A stretch of 43,472 nt of DNA from an uncultured Clostridia bacterium (lineage in GTDB: Bacteria; Bacillota; Clostridia; TANB77; CAG-508). Location: NCBI GenBank assembly GCA_949155365.1, contig CASCUT010000014.1, forward strand, positions 1 through 43,472, given 5' to 3'. Positions 36,511 through 43,472 of the stretch are shown here, piece by piece (the first letter of the stretch is position 1; every line of letters starts with the position of its first letter). The notes under the pieces were generated by a model. The model was not told where the DNA came from, searched no databases, and saw nothing but the letters and a program-made list of their open reading frames with translations. The position numbers were made by a program, and so were the translations under genes.

Positions 36511-37106
36511 TTACTCTCTTTCTATCGAGTTATCTACTATCTTTTCTAAATGTTTTATTCTCTTTTCTATTCTTTGTCTGTATTCTTCATCTAGGTCTTC
36601 TTCATTTTCTCTTCTTAGTCTATCTAGTTCATCTGCTAATTTTTGCTTAGCATTATTTTGTATTTTTCTCATACCTCGTATCTTTTCCAATAGTTTTTTA
36701 CATCTACTATCTTCTGTATTAATAGATGCCATTTGCCTTTCTAATATTTCTTCTGCATATGGATGAATTGTTTGATAGCAATTCAAACTAATACCACGTG
36801 AGAAAAACTCTGCATTTTCAGCAACCTTCTGACTATATTCACCTGATAAATTTATTAACTCTAATATAAAAACTTTATTACTTTCAAATAATTTCTTTTT
36901 CAATAAGTTTAATCCTTTGCTAGCATACCCTTATTTTGAAAATCTGGTTTTGTATCATAACTTATAATAGCTTTTTCTCTCTCATACTCAACTGAAAATC
37001 TTGTAAGTATATCTCCATTCTCATTACATAAAGCAAACTCTTCCTCATCTTTATCTAATATTTTTAGTTCTAATTTTTCTTCCATAATAACTTTTCTCCT
37101 ATTCAT
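36511..37106 (-). pseudogene. GNAT acetyltransferase broken by a frameshift
   Basis: Two pieces. The start (36909-37106: MEEKLELKILDKDEEEFALCNENG ... SYDTKPDFQNKG, given here in two parts) and the rest (36511-36903: LLKKKLFESNKVFILE, then LINLSGEYSQKVAENAEFF) join in a different frame through GYASKGLNLLKKK. The break near 36930 is a lost base (AATAAGGG for an expected AATAAAGGG), not an inserted C, so it is ordinary decay. QNKGYASKGL is the acetyl-CoA loop of GNAT enzymes. The C-terminal 60 residues are a charged coiled coil. Lies within the DNA inserted at uvrB. Confidence 0.65.
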
Positions 37107-37107
37107 T

Positions 37108-37290
37108 TTTTAATTTTCCAATATCCTACTTTATCTGTTCCTATTCTTTGTAATTTAGAATATTAACATTTCTTTCTATTGTTCTCACAGTAGTTTTTAA
37201 CTTTGATGCTATTTCTTTTTGAGTTATATTTGATTTTGTTCTATTAACTCTAAAATTTTTCTTTGTGTTAAATTTACACCGACACTATAA
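37108..37290 (-). pseudogene. Remnant of an AlbA_2-type ATP-binding protein, C-terminal winged helix
   Basis: In two frames the minus strand reads NLTQRKILELIEQNQ, then ITQKEIASKLKTTVRTIERN, then RIGTDKVGYWKIKK. This is the winged-helix tail typical of Schlafen/AlbA_2 ATP-binding proteins. The rest of the gene is gone. A second, differently damaged copy lies at 39480-39645. Confidence 0.6.
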
Positions 37291-37307
37291 TCTTATTTTA
37301 CATTCTG

Positions 37308-38312
37308 TTACTTTAATTTCTTTATATCTTCACCCATTATTTTCAAATAATCTTTTTCTGCCTGTGTTAAATGATTTTGCATATACTTATCATATTCTCT
37401 ATGAGCTTTTTCTAATGCTTCTTCGTGAGATACTTTACCCTTGTTATTTAATATATCTTTTCTAGTCATTTTTAAAAAATTATCTAATTCATTTGTCCAA
37501 TCCTTCATTGTCATTGTATGCATGCTTAATGCATTAATTTCTGCTATATCTAAATATGCTGATACCATTCTATTTAGAATTTTAAGTTCTTCTTCCGTTA
37601 AATAATTTTTAGCAATTTCAGTTTCACTTCTTGTTGGAATATCTCCTTTAAAATTTGTTAATCCTATATTTTCTTTATTGCTATCTACTCTATTATAAAT
37701 AACTTCTGCTGCAGTGTTTCCATGTGTAGCATAATGCATTTTGTTTTGAATTGTTTTAAAAAATTCTTTTGTTAATTCATTGTTTGCATCATAATCAACA
37801 CTTGTTGCATAAATATCTAAAATTTTTCTCCAAAATACTTTTTCTGATGAACGGATATCTCTAATTTTCTCTAATAGTTCTTCAAAATATACTCCTCCAC
37901 CATTATTTTTAAATCTATCACTATTGATATTATATCCTTTGATTAAATAGTCTTTAATTAATGTATTTGCCCATATTCTAAACTGAGTACCTCGAATTGA
38001 TTTTACACGATATCCAACAGCTATAATTAATTCTAAATTGTAAAATCTAATTTTTCTTTGAACTTCTCTATTTCCTTCTTTTTGAACTGTCAAGAATTCC
38101 TTTACAGTTGAATTTTCTTTTAATTCACCCTCTTCAAATATATTTTGTATATGTCCACTTATGTTTTGTTTGGTTGTATCAAATAATTCTGCCATTGCAT
38201 TTTGAGTAATCCATACATTTTCTTCTTCTAGCCTTACTTCTATTTTAACTTGTCCATCATCTGTTGTATAAAATATTATATTACTTTTATTATCAATTAT
38301 ATTATTTTCCAT
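37308..38312 (-). CDS. rhuM: RhuM family protein
   Basis: 334 residues from the ATG at 38312, placed by AGGAGG; an ATG at 38339 lies before that site. Family features: FYTTDDGQVKIEVRLEEENVW, ITQNAMAELFDTTKQNISGHI (HTH-like), LTVQKEGNREVQRKIRFYNL, AVGYRVKSIRGTQFRIWA, and a C-terminal helical part with SAYLDIAEINAL. RhuM is named after a Salmonella pathogenicity-island gene; related proteins are common on mobile elements and near restriction systems, with unclear biochemistry. It is intact, but pieces of it are duplicated at 39640-39745. Confidence 0.85.
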   Translation of the reverse strand: MENNIIDNKSNIIFYTTDDGQVKIEVRLEEENVWITQNAMAELFDTTKQNISGHIQNIFEEGELKENSTVKEFLTVQKEGNREVQRKIRFYNLELIIAVGYRVKSIRGTQFRIWANTLIKDYLIKGYNINSDRFKNNGGGVYFEELLEKIRDIRSSEKVFWRKILDIYATSVDYDANNELTKEFFKTIQNKMHYATHGNTAAEVIYNRVDSNKENIGLTNFKGDIPTRSETEIAKNYLTEEELKILNRMVSAYLDIAEINALSMHTMTMKDWTNELDNFLKMTRKDILNNKGKVSHEEALEKAHREYDKYMQNHLTQAEKDYLKIMGEDIKKLK

Positions 38313-38507
38313 ATTAACACCTCCTAAATACTGATTCATTTTATCATACTTACTCCTATATTTAAAATAATATTTTATAGCTTACACGAATTTTACACAA
38401 ATTGGTCACAAACTTTTTTTGTTTGTTTAGTTTTATTTGTTTTTTTAGTTTTATTTAGTCATTTTTCATTAAACTAAATAAAACTAAAAGTGGCTAAATA
38501 AAGCCAT

Positions 38508-38800
38508 TCTTGGTGTTAATCATAATAACTAATGAAGTACCCGTACTTGCGCATCTGGAAAGAACTCTTTGAATTCGGAATATAGTTGTCCTGCCAGGGT
38601 CTTATTATGTGCTAATACAGTGTTGGCTTTTGTACTTTTTGTATTATATTTGCCATTGTAAAAGTTTTTCCTGACCCAGTAACACCTAGAAGTGTCTGGA
38701 ATTTCTTGCCCTCTTCTATTCCTTTTGATAGATATTCTATTGCCTGTGGCTGGTCGCCTGTTGGTTTATATTCTGAGTGTAATTTAAGCATTTTTTCCTC
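38508..38800 (-). pseudogene. Broken second copy of the uvrB 5' end
   Basis: Minus strand from 38791: [40 protein letters not shown], then a lost T near 38621. It continues to the same CGG site (GTA C GGG TAC at 38543-38541), YFISYYD, and a stop, after which similarity to uvrB ends. It differs from the intact copy by several substitutions, including amino acid changes (SYYD against SYFD, IIQKVQ against IIEKVQ), so it is an older or foreign allele rather than a fresh duplication. Confidence 0.85.
38541..38543 (-). other. CGG site conserved in the uvrB fragment
   Basis: Sense context GTA C GGG TAC; the codon before differs from the intact gene (GTG), but the extra C is kept. In this fragment the frame is also broken elsewhere, so it is not expressed as UvrB. 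Confidence 0.65.
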
Positions 38801-38984
38801 CTTTTGCTGAGACTGTTCGAAGCTTTAGCTAAAGTTACAGTGTCAGTATGTAATAGCCATGACCTAAAAAATGATTACTATCAACCACGAAAATTCGTGT
38901 GATTGTCGAAAAGTTCGTGTAATTTACATTTTTTCAATTCAAAATTATCTACACAAAATGGTTTTACACGAATTAAGTCACAAA
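38801..38984. repeat. Duplicated uvrB upstream region with an inserted palindromic repeat
   Basis: 38875-38987 matches 36384-36497 at most positions (palindrome CACGAAAATTCGTG, then repeated TTCGTGTAA and GTCACAAACT). Between the fragment's ribosome binding site and this match, 38805-38858 holds the palindromic repeat copy 2 (GCTGAGACTGTTCGAAGC ... GTCAGTATG), absent from the other copy. A third short piece of the flank (TACACGAATTT, GGTCACAAACTTT) is at 38384-38412. Confidence 0.7.
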
Positions 38985-39455
38985 CTATAATATTTTTTTA
39001 AATGAATCGTCATTTTCTCCTACATGTATATCTATCTCCATTTTCTCTATTTGATGGTATCCATTGTTTAAATAAAATCTATGTGCCTTTTCTAGTACAT
39101 TTCCACATGTCAAATATAAGGTTTTTATATTAACCTCTTTACTATATTTTTCTAGTGTTTGATACAAATTTGTACCAATTCTTTTATTTTGATATTCTTC
39201 TTGAACATAGAATCTTCTTACTATACCGATATCTTTTCTTTTTTCTATTCCGATTGTTCCTATAATTTTATTAAAGTTTGTATCTATCGCTATCCAAAAG
39301 TTACCCCCATTTTCAATGTAATGTTCATCAATGTTTGCAACATCTTCTCTTACCTTATAAGGTCTATTAATAAATTTATGCATACTTTCATTAATAAAAT
39401 TATTTATTTCTTCTAAATATTTATTATCATATTCTATATATTTTATTGTTTCCAT
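38985..39455 (-). CDS. GNAT family N-acetyltransferase
   Basis: 156 residues, complete. GNAT features: NFWIAIDTNFNKIIGTIGIE (strand 4), RRFYVQEEYQNKRIGTNLYQ (acetyl-CoA pyrophosphate loop, about 83-102), and LTCGNVLEKAHRFYLNNGYH (C-terminal motif B). It acetylates an amine on an unknown small molecule or protein. AAGGAG precedes the ATG. Located within the decayed element region next to uvrB. Confidence 0.85.
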   Translation of the reverse strand: METIKYIEYDNKYLEEINNFINESMHKFINRPYKVREDVANIDEHYIENGGNFWIAIDTNFNKIIGTIGIEKRKDIGIVRRFYVQEEYQNKRIGTNLYQTLEKYSKEVNIKTLYLTCGNVLEKAHRFYLNNGYHQIEKMEIDIHVGENDDSFKKIL

Positions 39456-39479
39456 TAATCTTCTCCTTTTTCCTCTATT

Positions 39480-39745
39480 CTTTCATTTCTCAATATCTTA
39501 CTTTATCTGTTCCTACTCTTTTTAATGATTCTTTTTCTTTCAGAATATTAATGTCTCTTTCTATCGTTCTTGCAGTAGTTTTTACTTAGATGCTATTTCT
39601 TTTTGAGTTATATTTTGATTTCGTTGTCTTAACTCTAAAATTTTTCTCCAAAATACTTTTTCTGATGAACGGATATCTCTAATTTTTTCTAATACTTCTT
39701 CAAAATATACTCCTCCACCATTATTTTTAAATCTATTAATATTAT
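39480..39745 (-). pseudogene. Remnants of an AlbA_2 winged helix and of rhuM
   Basis: 39480-39645, minus strand: KILELRQRNQNITQKEIAS, then, after a break, TTARTIERDINILKEKES and RVGTDKVRY: a second copy of the remnant at 37108. 39640-39745 nearly repeats 37826-37930 of rhuM (FKNNGGGVYFEE...LEKIRDIRSSEKVFWRKI). The two fragments are fused at the segment AAAATTTTTCTCCAAAATAC. Confidence 0.65.
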
Positions 39746-39852
39746 ATCATTTTTCCATAAAAAAACAAGATGTTCTATGTCCCTTGCAAATATAATTTTG
39801 TTCTTATCTTTCTGTAAATATCTTAGAATTCTTTTACTTCCATATAATATAA

Positions 39853-39896
39853 AAAATAGCGAATTAGAAAAATTATCTTCCAATTCGCTATTTTTT
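39853..39896 (-). terminator. Terminator after the adhesin gene
   Basis: AAAATAGCGAATT pairs with AATTCGCTATTTT, extended inward by a GAA/TTC stem. T/A runs on both sides. It lies 67 bases after the adhesin stop. Confidence 0.8.
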
Positions 39897-39962
39897 TGTC
39901 CTACTTTTTTAGTAGTTTCCTATTTAGGAGTTCCTTCTTCTCAAAAAGGAAATTACATTGCT

Positions 39963-42900
39963 TTATTCAATTGCTGTAAATTCTAAAGAAAGTGTTGCTA
40001 CTTTAAAATCTGTAAATTCTTCTACTTCTGACTCAAAACCAGCCTTTTCAACTTTCAATGTTAATGTATCTTTATTACTGCCATCATCGTTGCAGGTCAA
40101 TATTTTTTTGCCAGTTGCTTCTTTTATTTCAGATGCCTCTGTGATAGTTGCAAGAGTTTCATTATCCCGTTTAAGACTCATGGTATATGTTACTCCTGTT
40201 TTAGTCCCTTCTTTATTAAGAGATGGCAACAACTCTACCTCTCGGTTAGATTTATTCGTTACAATAATTTCTTTTTGAACGCTTGCAGTAGGCTCAACAA
40301 TCACATTATATTCCAATGCTTCTGCATCCCATTTGATTGCTTTTGCTTCATATGAAAACTCTAATGAATCATATTTAATCTCGATATTATAATAAATATC
40401 TTTCTTGAAATAAAGAATAAGCTCTGTTTCTCCGTTTTCCTTAACCTCAGTTTCAAGAACATTGCCTACATTTTCAACATCAAATATATATCCATCAAAG
40501 TTTTTATCCGCTTCTTCTACTGCTACGTCAAAGCTTATATAACCTGTCCTTTGTTCAGATTTAAGTTCTGTTCCGTCATCAGCATCTTTCCAAATTACCC
40601 GATAACTAGCTTCAACTGGCACAAAGGCATGTGCACATTTAAGAGCAATATAAGAGGTAGTATTATGAATTCCTGGATCGTATTCTACATAATATGCATT
40701 TTTATTGCAACTATGTGAATTACCATTATAAGTTCCCCACCTAGAATTGTTTTCGTCAAGATACCAACCAGTAATAACTTCTTCACAATCACTAGGGCAA
40801 GAAGACAACTTCTCATTAATTGTGATAGTATTAAGAATTAAATTAGTTGGATTTCCATAATAATCGTCACCATAATCTTTTCCTTCATTATTAAAAACAT
40901 TCTTAAGGGTAATTTTTTTAGCCTTACTTCCAGTCACCCCACCACCAAATGTATTGGCAGTGTTATTAGTAATAAAGGCGCTATTACTCATATACAATGC
41001 AGCATTTTCTCCATTTATGCATATACCACCACTGTGCGTATTTGAAGTGTTGTTTGTAACTGAAGCACTTCCACTCATATCAATCTTGCCATTAGTAAGT
41101 ATTCCGCCAGCATACTTACTGACACTATTATTATTAATGGAAGAATTGTCACTCATATGAAGGAGGGCTGTTTCATTTGCAACAACCACTCCTCCACCTT
41201 TAATAGCATGGTTGTTTGTAATTTTAGCATTATTTCTCATATACATGTTTCCATATATAACAACACCTCCACCAAAATTACCTGCTTCATTCTGGCTAAT
41301 ACAAGAATCTCCCATCATATTAAAAGCAGTTCCAGTCCCTACCAAAACGCCCCCGGCACTTGATATTGTAGTAGATTCAGACATATTATCTCTATTTTCT
41401 GCAATCTTAGTATTGTCATCCATAGTAAACTTGCCACCACCATTAATATACACGCCACCAGTATTGCTAGCACTGTTATTCGTAATTGAAGCACTTCCAC
41501 TCATATTAAAAGTACTAGAAACCATATACACACCACCGCCATAACTATCAGAACTATTATAACCAATAGAAGAATCATCCTTCATATTGAAGGTGCCTAT
41601 AGTGATATACACACCACCAGCATTTCCCTTGCTAGTATTATTTGTAATGGAAGCATTTCCACTCATATTAACCGTGCTTCCATTACTGATATACACACCA
41701 CCAGCATTTCCCTTGCTAGTATTATTTGTAATGGAAGCATTTCCACTCATATTAAACGTGTTATAGCTACCTACAAACACTCCTCTACCTATGTTATCAG
41801 TAATTGATGCATTGCCACCCATATTAAACGTACCACCTTCGACAAACACGTTACCATCACTACTATTTTGGCAATTATAAATTTTTCCACCATACATATT
41901 GAAAGTGCCTCTAACACAGATAGTTCCACCTCTACTAAGATTGGAAGTTACTGTACTAAATTCAGTTAGCGAAACACCTGAATACATGTTCATAATACCG
42001 TAAACCACAAAATTTCCTCTTGAATTATTTCCTGTTATATTAAGTGTATCACTTCCATCATCAGCACCAAGAATAAGTGTAGCTGAACTCTCAATATTAA
42101 AAGGGTAGCCGTTCATGTTGATGGTATGTTCATTACCAATAATTTGTACTGTGTTTTTACTTAATGTAATTTTTGATGCAAATTCAAAATCAGCAGTAAT
42201 ATTTGCAGTGAATGTACCACTATCAGCTTCATTAACATATGTTATAAACTCTTGAAGCTTTTCAAAGCTATCTATATCGACAAAATTTGTATCTGCTAGT
42301 AATGATCGTCCTTCTGTAAATTTGGAAATCAGTTCTTCTGCTTCATGCATTTTTTCTATGGCTTCTTTTACCCCTAAATAACTGGTGTAATCTTCTACAG
42401 CTGTTTCCATATCTATAAAAGCTTCATATACTACCTCATACTGTTCCATAAGCTCTTCTGCATTCTCTTCGGTTAATTCCTCAGGAATTTCCATTGCTTC
42501 TACCGCTTTTAAAAATGCGGTAACTTCTTCAGGAATCTGCTTCTCGAATTTGGAAATGAGCTCTTCTGCTTCGTTCATTTTGTCTATCGCTTCTTTTACT
42601 CCCAGATAATTCTCGTAGTCTTCTATAGCTTTTTCCATATTTTCAAAAGCTTCACACACTGCCTGATACTGTTCCTTGAACTCTTCGGCATTTTCTTCGG
42701 TTAATTCCTCAGGAATTTCCATTGCTTCTACTGCTTTTAAAAATGCGGTAACTTCTTCAGGAATCTGCTCTTCGAATTTCGAAATAAGTTCTTCTGCTTC
42801 GTTCATTTTGTCTATGGCTTCTTTTACTCCTGAATAATTCTCGTAGTCTTCTACAGAATTTTTCATATTTTCAAAAGCTTCAGACACTACCTGATACTGT

Positions 42901-43472
42901 TCCTTAAACTCTTCCACATTCTCTTCGGTTAATTCCTCAGGAATTTCCATTGCTTCTACCGCTTTTAAAAACTCTGTAATTTCTTCAGGAATCTGCTTCT
43001 CGAATTTGGAAATAAGTTCTTCTGCTTCGTTCATTTTGTCTATGGCTTCTTTTACTCCCGAATAATTCTCGTAGTCTTCTACAGAATTTTCCATATTTTC
43101 AAAAGCTTCTGACACTACCTGATACTGTTCTTTGAACTCTTCCGCATTCTCTTCCGTTAATTCCTCAGGAATTTCCATTGCTTCTACCGTTTTTAAGAAC
43201 TCCGTAACTTCCTTAGGAATTTGCTCATTACTATCTGTATCAGTTTCCTCTGATTCTTCAGGTGTTCCTGATTCTTCAGGTGTTCCTGACTCTTCAGGTG
43301 TTCCTGACTCTTCAGGCGTTCCTGATTCTTCAGGTGTTCCTGACTCTTCAGGCGTTCCTGATGCTTCAGGTGTTCCTGACTCTTCTGGTGTTCCTGACTC
43401 TTCAGGCGTTCCTGATTCTTCAGGTGTTCCTGACTCTTCTGGTGTTCCTGACTCTTCAGGCGTTCCTGATGC
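39963..43472 (-). CDS. Large repeat-rich adhesin-like protein (N-terminus beyond window)
   Basis: The open frame runs on past the right edge, so more than 1,165 residues are encoded and an ATG at 43178 is internal. Order from the N side: about twelve hexapeptides of type EESGTP; four helical repeats of 76 residues (MEIPEELTEENAEE... YENYSGVKEAIDKMNEAEEL); a linker; a beta-helix-like region of many repeats such as NMSGNASITNNTSKGNAGGV (about 41000-42000); a region with ASYRVIWKDADDGTELKSEQ (MucBP-like); and a C-terminal beta domain. No sortase motif or membrane helix is at the C-terminus. Probably an exported adhesin. Two in-frame CGG codons are read as Arg. Confidence 0.8.
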   Translation of the reverse strand, partial: ASGTPEESGTPEESGTPEESGTPEESGTPEESGTPEASGTPEESGTPEESGTPEESGTPEESGTPEESGTPEESEETDTDSNEQIPKEVTEFLKTVEAMEIPEELTEENAEEFKEQYQVVSEAFENMENSVEDYENYSGVKEAIDKMNEAEELISKFEKQIPEEITEFLKAVEAMEIPEELTEENVEEFKEQYQVVSEAFENMKNSVEDYENYSGVKEAIDKMNEAEELISKFEEQIPEEVTAFLKAVEAMEIPEELTEENAEEFKEQYQAVCEAFENMEKAIEDYENYLGVKEAIDKMNEAEELISKFEKQIPEEVTAFLKAVEAMEIPEELTEENAEELMEQYEVVYEAFIDMETAVEDYTSYLGVKEAIEKMHEAEELISKFTEGRSLLADTNFVDIDSFEKLQEFITYVNEADSGTFTANITADFEFASKITLSKNTVQIIGNEHTINMNGYPFNIESSATLILGADDGSDTLNITGNNSRGNFVVYGIMNMYSGVSLTEFSTVTSNLSRGGTICVRGTFNMYGGKIYNCQNSSDGNVFVEGGTFNMGGNASITDNIGRGVFVGSYNTFNMSGNASITNNTSKGNAGGVYISNGSTVNMSGNASITNNTSKGNAGGVYITIGTFNMKDDSSIGYNSSDSYGGGVYMVSSTFNMSGSASITNNSASNTGGVYINGGGKFTMDDNTKIAENRDNMSESTTISSAGGVLVGTGTAFNMMGDSCISQNEAGNFGGGVVIYGNMYMRNNAKITNNHAIKGGGVVVANETALLHMSDNSSINNNSVSKYAGGILTNGKIDMSGSASVTNNTSNTHSGGICINGENAALYMSNSAFITNNTANTFGGGVTGSKAKKITLKNVFNNEGKDYGDDYYGNPTNLILNTITINEKLSSCPSDCEEVITGWYLDENNSRWGTYNGNSHSCNKNAYYVEYDPGIHNTTSYIALKCAHAFVPVEASYRVIWKDADDGTELKSEQRTGYISFDVAVEEADKNFDGYIFDVENVGNVLETEVKENGETELILYFKKDIYYNIEIKYDSLEFSYEAKAIKWDAEALEYNVIVEPTASVQKEIIVTNKSNREVELLPSLNKEGTKTGVTYTMSLKRDNETLATITEASEIKEATGKKILTCNDDGSNKDTLTLKVEKAGFESEVEEFTDFKVATLSLEFTAIE
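42310..43200 (-). repeat. Four tandem 228-bp repeats in the adhesin
   Basis: Units start at about 43178, 42950, 42722 and 42494, each 76 codons. The first three are nearly identical, the fourth more diverged (MEQYEVVYEAFIDME). A helical stalk is likely. Confidence 0.9.
43259..43472 (-). repeat. 18-bp tandem repeats coding EESGTP
   Basis: Twelve units are visible, and the array continues past the edge. Units vary mainly at two bases (GGTGTT/GGCGTT, GACTC/GATTC/GATGC), so a few encode Ala for Glu. Such arrays change length easily by slippage. Confidence 0.9.

Noticed and set aside
36511..37106. GNAT break as another CGG-type site
   Set aside because: The shift there is a missing base in AATAAGGG with no CGG, so it is ordinary decay.
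39689..39883. 64-residue minus-strand ORF
   Set aside because: Made of an out-of-frame rhuM fragment and terminator sequence.

Overview
The window is AT-rich DNA from a low-GC Gram-positive bacterium, most likely an anaerobic, spore-forming Clostridia. Supporting signs are GGAGG ribosome binding sites throughout, a Pta/AckA acetate branch, a spoVFB (dipicolinate synthase B) homologue, a LexA-type operator on a YneA-like gene, PadR/HAAS regulation and a sortase-type surface protein. The species cannot be named from sequence alone.

Layout. 1-45 is the 5' end of a group II intron; 46-878 shows no gene. 879-5329 is accessory: a damaged DegT aminotransferase, a Nudix hydrolase, a tyrosine integrase, a membrane-anchored XRE regulator and an unknown protein with a protease-like Cys/His pair. 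5492-10314 holds a PRPP-synthetase-like gene, a PHP phosphoesterase and a large metallophosphoesterase that carries a dead second copy of itself. 10504-13281 has xerC-like, yneA-like (SOS-type promoter), birA and spoVFB. 13352-15459 has two glycosyltransferases. 15620-22402 has a divergent acetate kinase, a PadR/SEDS-like pair, an unknown 425-residue gene and the pta-ackA operon. 22560-30567 has an ankyrin protein, a sortase-anchored VWA protein, enolase, tRNA-Gln, small unknown genes, murD, a cytidylate-kinase-like gene and a 36-residue Asn-rich ORF. 30616-36355 carries uvrA, cysE and uvrB. 36.1-39.7 kb is a decayed mobile region with a second, broken uvrB 5' end, rhuM, GNAT genes and remnants. 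39963 to the right edge is a repeat-rich adhesin that runs off the window.

Main observation. Five conserved genes (birA, spoVFB, uvrA three times, cysE, uvrB) have seven frame breaks. Every break is the same event: one extra C directly before a GGN codon, which makes an in-frame CGG. Skipping that C restores the family sequence, in five cases at a Gly that the family conserves, including the Walker A Gly of UvrA. The restored reading of birA, uvrA, cysE and uvrB ends just before a terminator hairpin. A diverged, broken second uvrB 5' end keeps the same extra C. By my reading these genes have no other in-frame CGG, most other core genes have none, and CGG as ordinary Arg is found only in seven accessory-type genes. 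The simplest biological reading is +1 recoding (or four-base CGGN decoding as Gly) at a very rare codon. A systematic sequencing artefact is the main alternative and can be tested from reads and related genomes.
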